From Candidatus Bathyarchaeota archaeon (lineage in GTDB: Archaea; Thermoproteota; Bathyarchaeia; Bathyarchaeales; Bathycorpusculaceae): DNA of 8,052 nucleotides. Under the pieces are notes generated by a model that did no database searches, had not been told where the DNA came from, and saw nothing but the letters and a program-made list of their open reading frames with translations. Where the stretch lies: the NCBI GenBank assembly GCA_030668645.1, contig DAOVFC010000017.1:1-8052 (forward strand), written 5' to 3'. The first letter of the stretch is position 1. Each line of letters opens with the position of its first letter. The position numbers and the translations under genes were made by a program. This document shows positions 1 through 4,822 of this stretch, piece after piece.

Positions 1-1199
1 CTTTCCAGTTCATCCATATTTTCTCTCAGTTCCTCCTCCATCTTCTTGCGCTCGGTGATGTCAACCGCTACGGCAGACAAAAACAAAGGTATTCCATTTT
101 CATCTTTTATGAGTGTTGCACTCATCAATGTAGGAAAAACAGTACCGTCTTTCCTTTTATGCCACACCTCTTTAGCGGTATAACCACCTTCTTTCTTAAG
201 ATACTCATTTAATCTCATCACATTCTTTATTTGCTCTTCAGTATGGAGAATAGATAAGTTTTTACCAATAAGCTCTACCGGCATATACTCGTGCATCTGA
301 GCAAAAGCTTCGTTGACATAAAGGAGATTACCTTCAGGATCAGATATCGCGGTCCCATAGCTTGCTATATCAGAAATTGTTTTGAATTTTTTTATTTCCT
401 CCTCCGCTCGCTTGCGTTCGGTGATGTCTCTAGTCACTCCGAGAAAAGCCACAGGTTTCCCCGAAGCATCCCTAAGCAGAGACACATTAATCTCTGCGTC
501 GAAGGTCCCTCCTTTTTTTCCGAGAGCTTTCACCTCGCTGCGAAGGAACCCCTTCTCCAAGACTTCGGAGGCTTCTTGGATGGCCCGTTGACGATCCTCA
601 GGGACTATGAAATCATAGACGTTTATGCCTATGTACTCGTCCCTGGATACACCGTGGAGGCGAAGGACCGCGTCGTTGCAGTCTAAGTTCCTACCGTCCA
701 ATCCTACGAGGGTTACACCGTCGGGCATGGCTAAGAAGATGCCTCGTAGCTTCTCTTCTGATTCTCTCAACGCATCTTCCGTCTTCTTTCTCTCGGTGAT
801 GTCTTTTGTTACAGCTACAAGGCCAATGAGGTTCCCTGAAGAGTCTTTAATGACACTTGCAGAAAGTTCCGCTGGGTATTCACGTCCGTCTTTAGTTAAG
901 AAAGTGTATTCTATGTTTCTTACTGAACCTTGCTCTAATGTTTTCTTCAGGTTTTCCATCGCTCTTTCGCGGTCTTTTTCTGCGATAAACTCCAGAGCAT
1001 TTTTGCCAATCACTTCTTCTTTCGATGAAAAACCTCCCACATCTAATGTTGCTTGGTTGCAATCCGTTATGTTTCCATTTAGGTCAGAAACCGTAATGGC
1101 ATCTGGAGACGAAGCAAATATGGCTCTTAGCCTCGTTTCCTCTTCCACGTAAAAGTCTTCGACCGAACCTTGCACATCCTCATGCTTTAACAGCCGCAT
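1..1199 (-). CDS. Multi-PAS sensory protein, probably the N-terminal part of a histidine kinase (runs off the window)
   Basis: The open frame starts at ATG 1199-1197 and continues through base 1, giving 399 visible residues without a stop. Three consecutive PAS domains can be read, at about residues 22-137, 148-262 and 272-385. Each ends in the hallmark DITERK(K/R) motif (residues 133-139, 258-264 and 380-386). The first two also carry D-G and N-A PAS core residues, and 'ESEEKLR' links domains 1 and 2. No signal peptide or membrane segment is seen, so a cytoplasmic sensor is expected. In archaea such PAS strings usually precede a HisKA/HATPase module; none is in the window, so the kinase identity is inferred. 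The start overlaps the upstream small gene by 13 bases, with GAGG at 1208-1205 as ribosome binding site, suggesting translational coupling. The ligand or cofactor cannot be told. Another output domain, or a PAS-only protein, remains possible. Confidence 0.85.
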   Translation of the reverse strand, partial: MRLLKHEDVQGSVEDFYVEEETRLRAIFASSPDAITVSDLNGNITDCNQATLDVGGFSSKEEVIGKNALEFIAEKDRERAMENLKKTLEQGSVRNIEYTFLTKDGREYPAELSASVIKDSSGNLIGLVAVTKDITERKKTEDALRESEEKLRGIFLAMPDGVTLVGLDGRNLDCNDAVLRLHGVSRDEYIGINVYDFIVPEDRQRAIQEASEVLEKGFLRSEVKALGKKGGTFDAEINVSLLRDASGKPVAFLGVTRDITERKRAEEEIKKFKTISDIASYGTAISDPEGNLLYVNEAFAQMHEYMPVELIGKNLSILHTEEQIKNVMRLNEYLKKEGGYTAKEVWHKRKDGTVFPTLMSATLIKDENGIPLFLSAVAVDITERKKMEEELRENMDELE

Positions 1200-1507
1200 C
1201 TTTTCCTCAGCTCCTTTACGTAATCTGAAAACCCGTAACCTTTCTTCTCCCTAAATTTTAACCCAAGCTTACGGTACAGATTCTTGAGAACCAATTTCTC
1301 CATCACTGGCGCCCCCGAACCCAGCATCCTCTCCAAACCAGCAGAAAAGACCTCGGGTTTCTCAGCAATCTCTTCCCGCTTCAAATGACACTTATTCTCT
1401 AAATAATCGTAAATAGCCTCGGCACCAGCTTCCTTGAAAACACGCTTCAACGTTTCATCCACCACATCGAGCAAGAGCTCGTCCAGCTTTTCCGCATTCG
1501 CGCCCAT
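1187..1507 (-). CDS. Small alpha-helical signalling-associated protein (NitrOD5-like, tentative), paralogue of the 1733-2080 gene
   Basis: The protein is 106 residues from ATG 1507-1505, or 138 if the in-frame TTG at 1603 is used. I prefer 1507 because similarity to the neighbour at 1733-2080 begins right there and the TTG has no visible ribosome binding site. ATGs at 1570, 1549 and 1540 are also possible. Over a gap-free 55-residue core the two proteins share 28 identities by hand count, including LKREE, EK-EVF and LGS. It looks fully helical, with no membrane segment or catalytic motif. From memory it resembles the archaeal output-type domain labelled NitrOD5, whose function is unknown; I cannot confirm this. 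The C terminus is Cys-rich (RKRCGC). Its end overlaps the start of the multi-PAS gene by 13 bases, so the two are likely made together and may act in one signalling pathway. Confidence 0.75.
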   Translation of the reverse strand: MGANAEKLDELLLDVVDETLKRVFKEAGAEAIYDYLENKCHLKREEIAEKPEVFSAGLERMLGSGAPVMEKLVLKNLYRKLGLKFREKKGYGFSDYVKELRKRCGC

Positions 1508-1624
1508 TTTACTCTCAGTTTTCGCGACGGATACACTCATGTTTTCCATGGTACGAAGCCGCTTAGTCATCCCAACAACTTCCGCGAGACGCGACCTTGC
1601 CAAGCAAAGGTTATCGGGATCATC

Positions 1625-1633
1625 GTATTTAAC
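1625..1633 (-). promoter_or_regulatory. Possible TATA box for the small gene and PAS operon
   Basis: Read on the minus strand this is GTTAAATAC, an archaeal TATA-like element. A transcript would begin about 25 bases downstream, near 1600-1604, well ahead of the ATG at 1507 and essentially at the alternative TTG at 1603. If real, the pair 1507->1187 and the PAS gene has its own promoter, separate from the 1733-2080 gene. Sequence-only call. Confidence 0.3.
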
Positions 1634-1663
1634 TCGTATGAATGCGGAGTCTGAATTACGAGT
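1632..1663. repeat. Inverted repeat ACTCGTA-18-TACGAGT in the intergenic spacer
   Basis: The arms ACTCGTA (1632-1638) and TACGAGT (1657-1663) are perfect 7-base complements separated by 18 bases. The left arm overlaps the candidate TATA box at 1625-1633. It could be a bound operator or a weak stem-loop. It lies in non-coding spacer, so codon constraint does not explain it. Confidence 0.4.
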
Positions 1664-1675
1664 AACAATACATAT

Positions 1676-1692
1676 TCAGAATCTGAGTCAGA
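1676..1692. repeat. Two interlocked palindromes TCAGA-A-TCTGA-G-TCAGA
   Basis: TCAGA (1676-1680), TCTGA (1682-1686) and TCAGA (1688-1692) alternate orientation with single-base spacers, making two overlapping 11-bp palindromes that share the middle arm. They sit about 45 bases upstream of the candidate TATA box for the small gene at 1507. The spacing fits an operator or activator site, but no protein can be assigned. Confidence 0.4.
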
Positions 1693-1732
1693 CACTACAT
1701 GCAAGAGACATTTCACCTGCCTCTTAAAGCCA

Positions 1733-2080
1733 TCAGTTACACGCTAAACGTTCCCGCTCTAAATGCGAAACCAAAAGCTTGAACTTAACCTCATAGAGTT
1801 CATCAAGAAACGAAAAATACATCTCTATCTCCTCATATTCTCGCCGTAGCTTAAGGCATAAACGTTTAAGGCTAGCAGCTTGTATAATCAGCGCGCGTTC
1901 CGAACCAAGCAACTTCTCCAAAAAGGCCTGGAAAACCTCAATCTTCTCACCGACCTCTTCTCGCTTCAACAAGGCGTGCCTTTCCACGAATCTATAAATT
2001 AACTCGGAAGTAGGGTCTCCAAAGACCAGCCTAATTGTATCATCTATGACCTCGGACAACAACTCGCCAAACCTTTCCAT
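1733..2080 (-). CDS. Small alpha-helical protein (NitrOD5-like, tentative), first gene of the signalling cluster
   Basis: This 115-residue protein starts at ATG 2080-2078, with a good GGGAGTGA ribosome binding site at 2096-2089 spaced 8 bases. The shared core covers about residues 5-59, with LKREE near residues 37-41, EK-EVF near 44-49 and LGS near 57-59. It is followed by a charged helical tail rich in Leu, Arg and Glu that has diverged from its paralogue at 1187-1507 and ends in LACN. No membrane segment, metal site or enzyme motif is visible. The gene is divergent from the PadR-type regulator at 2248, sharing a 167-base region that may control both. A tandem duplication origin with the downstream paralogue is likely. 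Function unknown; a signalling partner or output role is inferred from the PAS gene next door. Confidence 0.75.
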   Translation of the reverse strand: MERFGELLSEVIDDTIRLVFGDPTSELIYRFVERHALLKREEVGEKIEVFQAFLEKLLGSERALIIQAASLKRLCLKLRREYEEIEMYFSFLDELYEVKFKLLVSHLERERLACN

Positions 2081-2088
2081 ATCTCAGC

Positions 2089-2096
2089 TCACTCCC
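2089..2096 (-). promoter_or_regulatory. Ribosome binding site of the 1733-2080 gene
   Basis: GGGAGTGA on the minus strand closely matches the anti-Shine-Dalgarno complement GGAGGTGA and lies 8 bases before the ATG. It fixes the start at 2080. Confidence 0.6.
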
Positions 2097-2189
2097 ATGA
2101 CAGCAATCCAAAACCGATTTGATCTCAGATTGAATATTGTCCTAATATCCTTTATTTCATAGTCGGATTCGGAAGCAGACCAAATAGAA

Positions 2190-2212
2190 AGAATATTATA
2201 GAGGAATATTCT
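2190..2212. promoter_or_regulatory. Inverted repeat AGAATATT-7-AATATTCT, candidate operator overlapping the PadR-gene TATA box
   Basis: The 8-base arms at 2190-2197 and 2205-2212 are perfect inverted copies around ATAGAGG, with half-sites 15 bases apart. A TATA-like ATATTATA lies at 2193-2200, which would place the transcript start near 2220-2225. A protein bound here would block the promoter, the usual layout for PadR autorepression. A third GAATATT at 2132-2138 lies closer to the divergent gene. Autoregulation is inferred. Confidence 0.5.
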
Positions 2213-2235
2213 AGAATGATAATCTACTCTGATTT

Positions 2236-2239
2236 GGAG
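2236..2239 (+). promoter_or_regulatory. Ribosome binding site of the PadR-type gene
   Basis: GGAG lies 8 bases before ATG 2248 and supports that start over the internal ATG at 2302. Confidence 0.55.
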
Positions 2240-2247
2240 TCTGATTC

Positions 2248-2577
2248 ATGTTGGTCACGAAAATAGCGGAAAAATTGCGCAGGAGAGTAATCAAAAACTT
2301 CATGGACATACTTGTCTTAACCGAGCTAACGAATAACCCAATGAGCGGCTACGATATCATCTCTTATATCAACAAAAGATTCGGCATCTTGGTGAGCTCA
2401 GGCACGATTTATTCTCTGCTGTATTCCATGGAAAGAAACGGTTTAATAAAGGGCGTTCAGAACCAGCGAAAAAGGGTTTACACACTAACCGAAAAAGGAG
2501 AACAAAACATAACGGTCATCACGAAAGCAAACAAAGAAATTCAAAGCTTTCTAAGAAACATGTCAGCGCTTTCATAA
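2248..2577 (+). CDS. PadR-family winged-helix transcriptional regulator
   Basis: This 109-residue protein is typical of the compact single-domain PadR class. It shows helices followed by the family signature 'MSGYDIISYI' (about residues 32-41), then 'SSGTIYSLLYSMERNGLI' (about 50-67) as the recognition helix and start of the wing, and 'RKRVYTLTEKGE' (about 74-85) as the beta-wing end. A C-terminal helix likely makes the dimer contact. PadR proteins bind operators as dimers and usually repress genes next to them, often including their own. The gene is divergent from the small-protein gene at 2080, with an inverted repeat over its own promoter. Its terminator at 2582-2602 suggests a single-gene transcript. 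The inducer is unknown. Family call is firm, targets are inferred. Confidence 0.9.
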   Translation: MLVTKIAEKLRRRVIKNFMDILVLTELTNNPMSGYDIISYINKRFGILVSSGTIYSLLYSMERNGLIKGVQNQRKRVYTLTEKGEQNITVITKANKEIQSFLRNMSALS

Positions 2578-2581
2578 AGCT

Positions 2582-2602
2582 CGGCACGAGTGCCGTTTTG
2601 TT
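2582..2602 (+). terminator. Hairpin plus T-run after the PadR-type gene
   Basis: CGGCAC (2582-2587) pairs with GTGCCG (2590-2595) and is followed by TTTTGTT. It starts 5 bases after the TAA stop at 2575-2577. The formal loop is only 2 bases, so the tip would open to a 5-bp stem with a 4-base loop. Confidence 0.5.
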
Positions 2603-2631
2603 CAACAAAGAAAATTTCGGTTGTTCAACAA
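2598..2631. promoter_or_regulatory. Two identical palindromic boxes TTGTTCAACAA, candidate operator or activator site
   Basis: TTGTTCAACAA occurs at 2598-2608 and 2621-2631. Each is a perfect 11-base palindrome centred on C, and the direct identity extends one base to TTGTTCAACAAA. The repeat period is 23 bases, so both boxes face roughly the same side of the helix. They lie just upstream of a TATA-like TTATAA (2638-2643) of the isomerase-like gene, where archaeal activators often bind. The first box overlaps the T-run of the PadR-gene terminator. The binding protein is unknown; the neighbouring PadR-type protein is one candidate. Confidence 0.5.
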
Positions 2632-2637
2632 ATCAGG

Positions 2638-2643
2638 TTATAA
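2638..2643 (+). promoter_or_regulatory. Possible TATA box of the isomerase-like gene
   Basis: TTATAA lies 52 bases before ATG 2695, predicting a transcript start near 2666 and a leader of about 30 bases. TTAAAA at 2653-2658 is an alternative giving a shorter leader. No strong ribosome binding site precedes the ATG. Confidence 0.3.
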
Positions 2644-2694
2644 GCAAGAAAATTAAAAGGTTAAAGTTCTCGTTTAAGCTTGGCTGGATAAGCT

Positions 2695-3477
2695 ATGGGT
2701 CAGCCTGAAATTGGTTTGTCTACGCTTTACTGCCTAGGCGAACCTTTCAAGAGAATGACTGAATACATTCTCAGAGCAGAAACAGCTCACATAGAAATCG
2801 TTGATGAAGGCTTACACGCGTTAAACAAGAGAAGAGTTAAAGCCCTAAACGAAATAGCCACCTCCTACGGCTTAAAATACACCGTGCACGCGCCTTTTGC
2901 AGACATAAACATCGCCTCACCGTCAAAAACGCTTCTAAATGCAACGATTAAAAGACTGAAAAAATCCATCATATACGCTAGTGCCTTAAACTGTCGAGTA
3001 TGGGTTTTCCACTCTGGACTAAAAACAGGCGTCAGCATGTTCTATCCCGACATGGATTGGATTCAAAACACAAAATCAGCACGCTCACTACACGCGTTTG
3101 CAGGCGATCACGGCCTAAAAACAGCCATAGAAAACACACCCGAACCATACCCGTTCTTAATGACAAACGTGAAACAGTTCAAACGCTTCTACAACGAGGT
3201 CAACGAAGACGTAGGCATGGTCCTGGACATCGCACACGCAAACATCAACGGGCAGATAGAATCTTTCCTAACAACATTCGCAGACAAAATCGTGCACATG
3301 CACGCACACGACAACAACGGGGAAAGCGACCAGCACCTAGGCATAGGCTACGGAAACATCGACTGGAAAAAAGTTGCAGATTTGATCAAGAAGATCTCTT
3401 ACAGCGATATTGTTGTTGTTGAATCTGTAGAACACGTTGAACAAAGCGTACTCAAGCTGAAAAAGTTGCTGGTTTAG
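2695..3477 (+). CDS. Sugar phosphate isomerase/epimerase-like TIM-barrel protein (AP endonuclease 2 family)
   Basis: At 260 residues the protein is a normal length for this metal-dependent TIM-barrel superfamily (xylose isomerase-like, endonuclease IV-like). Likely metal and active-site residues fall in the expected order at strand ends: E34 (IEIVDEG), H65 (VHAPF), H106 (VFHSG), E146 (AIENTP), D178 and H181 (LDIAHAN), H203/H205/D206, D212 and H214 followed by G-GNIDW (216-224), and E243 (VVVESVE). The complete set argues for an active enzyme. The substrate cannot be told from sequence: members act on sugars, inosose or abasic DNA, and genuine endonuclease IV is usually longer. The gene stands alone between terminator-like hairpins, so it gets no help from operon partners. 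Regulation by the TTGTTCAACAA boxes upstream is inferred. Family confident, reaction unknown. Confidence 0.85.
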   Translation: MGQPEIGLSTLYCLGEPFKRMTEYILRAETAHIEIVDEGLHALNKRRVKALNEIATSYGLKYTVHAPFADINIASPSKTLLNATIKRLKKSIIYASALNCRVWVFHSGLKTGVSMFYPDMDWIQNTKSARSLHAFAGDHGLKTAIENTPEPYPFLMTNVKQFKRFYNEVNEDVGMVLDIAHANINGQIESFLTTFADKIVHMHAHDNNGESDQHLGIGYGNIDWKKVADLIKKISYSDIVVVESVEHVEQSVLKLKKLLV

Positions 3478-3500
3478 AAGGTTTTGCTTTTCAGTGCTGG

Positions 3501-3534
3501 ATCCGCATTCTAGCAGATGCGGATGAAAACTTTT
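3501..3534 (+). terminator. Stem-loop after the isomerase-like gene
   Basis: ATCCGCAT (3501-3508) and ATGCGGAT (3517-3524) form a perfect 8-bp stem with an 8-base loop. GAAAAC and TTTT (3531-3534) follow. It begins 23 bases after the stop. The T-run is 6 bases from the stem, so it is not a textbook terminator. Confidence 0.45.
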
Positions 3535-3542
3535 ACATTATG

Positions 3543-3568
3543 AAGTGATGAGTAAGTCACTTGTTTTT
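3543..3568 (+). terminator. Second hairpin with adjacent T-run
   Basis: AAGTGA (3543-3548) and TCACTT (3557-3562) form a 6-bp stem with an 8-base loop, followed directly by GTTTTT. Together with the hairpin at 3501 it could give tandem termination before the AbrB-type gene. The T-run also forms part of a TATA-like TTTTTAAC (3564-3571). Confidence 0.4.
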
Positions 3569-3580
3569 AACTCACATTTG

Positions 3581-3592
3581 GTAAACGTTTAC
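3581..3592. promoter_or_regulatory. Perfect palindrome GTAAACGTTTAC, candidate AbrB-type operator
   Basis: This 12-base perfect palindrome lies 36 bases before ATG 3628 and about 10 bases after the TATA-like TTTTTAAC at 3564-3571, between the TATA box and the expected transcript start. TGGTAAA occurs at its left edge (3579-3585) and again at 3594-3600. VapB/AbrB proteins commonly repress their own promoter, so this is a natural autoregulatory site; that link is inferred. Confidence 0.5.
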
Positions 3593-3616
3593 ATGGTAAA
3601 AAAGAAGTGAATCTGT

Positions 3617-3620
3617 GGTG
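3617..3620 (+). promoter_or_regulatory. Ribosome binding site of the AbrB-type gene
   Basis: GGTG, 7 bases before ATG 3628, matches the archaeal 16S tail complement GGTGA and supports this start. Confidence 0.5.
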
Positions 3621-3627
3621 AATTACC

Positions 3628-3849
3628 ATGAGAAAAATTAAGATGGACAGAAGAGGCAGAATTTTAATCCCCTCAGAACTAAGAGAAAAACTCTGCCTCA
3701 AACCCAGAACAGAGTTTGAGTTGATTGAAGAGAGAGGAAGGCTACTTCTGAAATCCATCGTTCCTAATCCCCTCAAAGTGAGGTCAAGAAAGGAAAAGTG
3801 GGGGTCAGAAGCGTTTTTAGACGCCGGAAAAGATACTTTTGGTGAGTAA
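3628..3849 (+). CDS. SpoVT/AbrB-type DNA-binding protein, VapB-like antitoxin without a toxin partner
   Basis: This 73-residue protein opens with the swapped-hairpin AbrB motif (residues 1-44): KMDRRGRILIP, a short helix SELREKL, then the hydrophobic strands around FELIEERGRLLLKSI. The tail (about 45-73) is basic, then ends in the KWGSEAFLDAGKDTFGE-like segment that in archaeal VapB proteins binds the PIN-domain toxin VapC. A vapC gene normally follows within a few bases or overlaps the antitoxin end. Here only 44 bases remain before the convergent tRNase Z gene, and no PIN ORF fits. It is therefore an orphan antitoxin, a stand-alone regulator, or a remnant of a lost toxin-antitoxin pair. Regulation through the palindrome at 3581-3592 is plausible. 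The domain call is firm. Confidence 0.85.
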   Translation: MRKIKMDRRGRILIPSELREKLCLKPRTEFELIEERGRLLLKSIVPNPLKVRSRKEKWGSEAFLDAGKDTFGE

Positions 3850-3869
3850 AAGAAAACTTGCTGGATGTT

Positions 3870-3874
3870 AAAAA
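3870..3874 (-). terminator. Short T-run after the tRNase Z gene
   Basis: On the minus strand TTTTT follows a GC-rich stretch about 20 bases after the tRNase Z stop. Archaeal RNA polymerase can stop at T-runs without a hairpin. Weak, but it is the only terminator-like element for the operon. Confidence 0.25.
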
Positions 3875-3893
3875 GGCGCGACATCGGCTTCGG

Positions 3894-4817
3894 TTAGCTC
3901 TCTAACAGCGGAATTTCTATTTTCATGAAGTCTTCTGCTACTTTTGTGTTTTTGAAGATTTTTTGTGCTTGTTCCAGTAGTGCGTTTGTGTCTTCGTATC
4001 TTGCACTGATATGCGTTAGGATTAGCTGTTTCACTCTTGCTTTTCTTGCGTTTTCAGCCGCCTGACTCGGCGTTGAATGTCCGTCTTGTTCAGCCCTTTC
4101 AGCTAGCTCATCATCCAAGGTGGCGTCGTGAATAAGCAAATCGGCGCCAGCAGCGAATTCCACGAAACCCTCAAAAGGTCTGGTATCTCCTGTATAGACG
4201 ATTTTTCTCCCATGTCTGGGGGGTCCGACAACTTCTTCGGGCTTCACAGTGCTTCCGTTCGGTAACTTTACGCTTGATCCGTGCTGAAGCTTAGACCACA
4301 ACGGGCCCTCTGGAACTCCCAAAGATTTGGCTTTCTCTGGATATAACCTTCCAAGCCTTGGCTTTTCAACCAAAGTGTAAGCCAAATTCGGAATCGCATG
4401 GCTCGCCCAGACGGCTTCCACACGATATTCCTTCTCTTCGCAGACAACACCACCGTCCTTTATCTCGTGAACCTCAACTGGAAAAGTTAAAACGAACTGC
4501 ACCGTTTCCTTAATCGCTTCTATGAACCGTTTTATTCCTGACGGGCCATAAATGCTCAGTTTTCTCTCCCTGTCAAGCAGAGCCATCGTCTGCAAGAGAC
4601 CAGGCAGCCCCAAGATGTGATCACCGTGCATGTGTGTGACGAAAACCTTCGTTATTCTGTGGAACCCCACTCTAGCACACATCATCTGCCTCTGCACACC
4701 CTCACCGCAGTCGAACAGGATTCGTTCTCCCTCGCGCTGAATCATTATCGCGGGTAAGCCTCTCTTCGGAGTTGGCACGCTTCCAGCCGTTCCGAGAAAA
4801 ACCACGCGCAAACTCAT
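3894..4817 (-). CDS. rnz: tRNase Z, tRNA 3'-end processing endoribonuclease
   Basis: This zinc-dependent metallo-beta-lactamase-fold enzyme removes the 3' trailer from precursor tRNAs so that CCA can be added. The 307 residues match the short form found in archaea and bacteria. All key motifs are present: the N-terminal strand FLGTAGSVPTP (7-17), the H-H-DH zinc motif THMHGDH (H62, H64, D66, H67), SHAIP (H140), YTGDTRP (D211), HDATLD (230-235), the HST motif GHSTPSQAAE (H247), and LTHISARY (H269). The flexible arm that grips tRNA should fall around 150-205, where Gly, Pro and Lys are plentiful. ATG 4817 lies 5 bases after the stop of the tRNA methyltransferase gene, with GGGTG about 8 bases upstream located inside that gene's end. 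It is probably the last gene of the operon, giving a tRNA-maturation pair. Confidence 0.96.
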   Translation of the reverse strand: MSLRVVFLGTAGSVPTPKRGLPAIMIQREGERILFDCGEGVQRQMMCARVGFHRITKVFVTHMHGDHILGLPGLLQTMALLDRERKLSIYGPSGIKRFIEAIKETVQFVLTFPVEVHEIKDGGVVCEEKEYRVEAVWASHAIPNLAYTLVEKPRLGRLYPEKAKSLGVPEGPLWSKLQHGSSVKLPNGSTVKPEEVVGPPRHGRKIVYTGDTRPFEGFVEFAAGADLLIHDATLDDELAERAEQDGHSTPSQAAENARKARVKQLILTHISARYEDTNALLEQAQKIFKNTKVAEDFMKIEIPLLES

Positions 4818-4822
4818 CTCAT

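Noticed and set aside
625..1152. Plus-strand open frame of 175 codons across the PAS gene
   Set aside because: It is antisense to a clear three-PAS coding frame, and its protein is Ser/Phe-rich with no recognisable domain.
1508..1603. N-terminal extension of the second small gene from TTG 1603
   Set aside because: No ribosome binding site precedes it, and similarity to the paralogue begins only near ATG 1507. The extension is low in recognisable structure. It remains possible as a leaderless TTG start, given the TATA-like element at 1625-1633.
3000..3422. Plus-strand 140-codon frame inside the isomerase-like gene
   Set aside because: Arg/His-rich shadow frame; the overlapping frame has the full conserved motif set.
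3545..3570. C-box-like GTGATGA that could mark a C/D guide RNA
   Set aside because: No D box CTGA follows at the proper distance and there is no D'/C' pair; the bases are better explained by the hairpin and T-run.
3567..3884. Minus-strand 105-codon frame opposite the AbrB-type gene
   Set aside because: Complement of a well-supported AbrB gene with a ribosome binding site; no domain seen.
3860..3893. Possible start of a VapC toxin after the AbrB-type gene
   Set aside because: An ATG near 3865 opens only about ten codons before a stop and shows no PIN motif.
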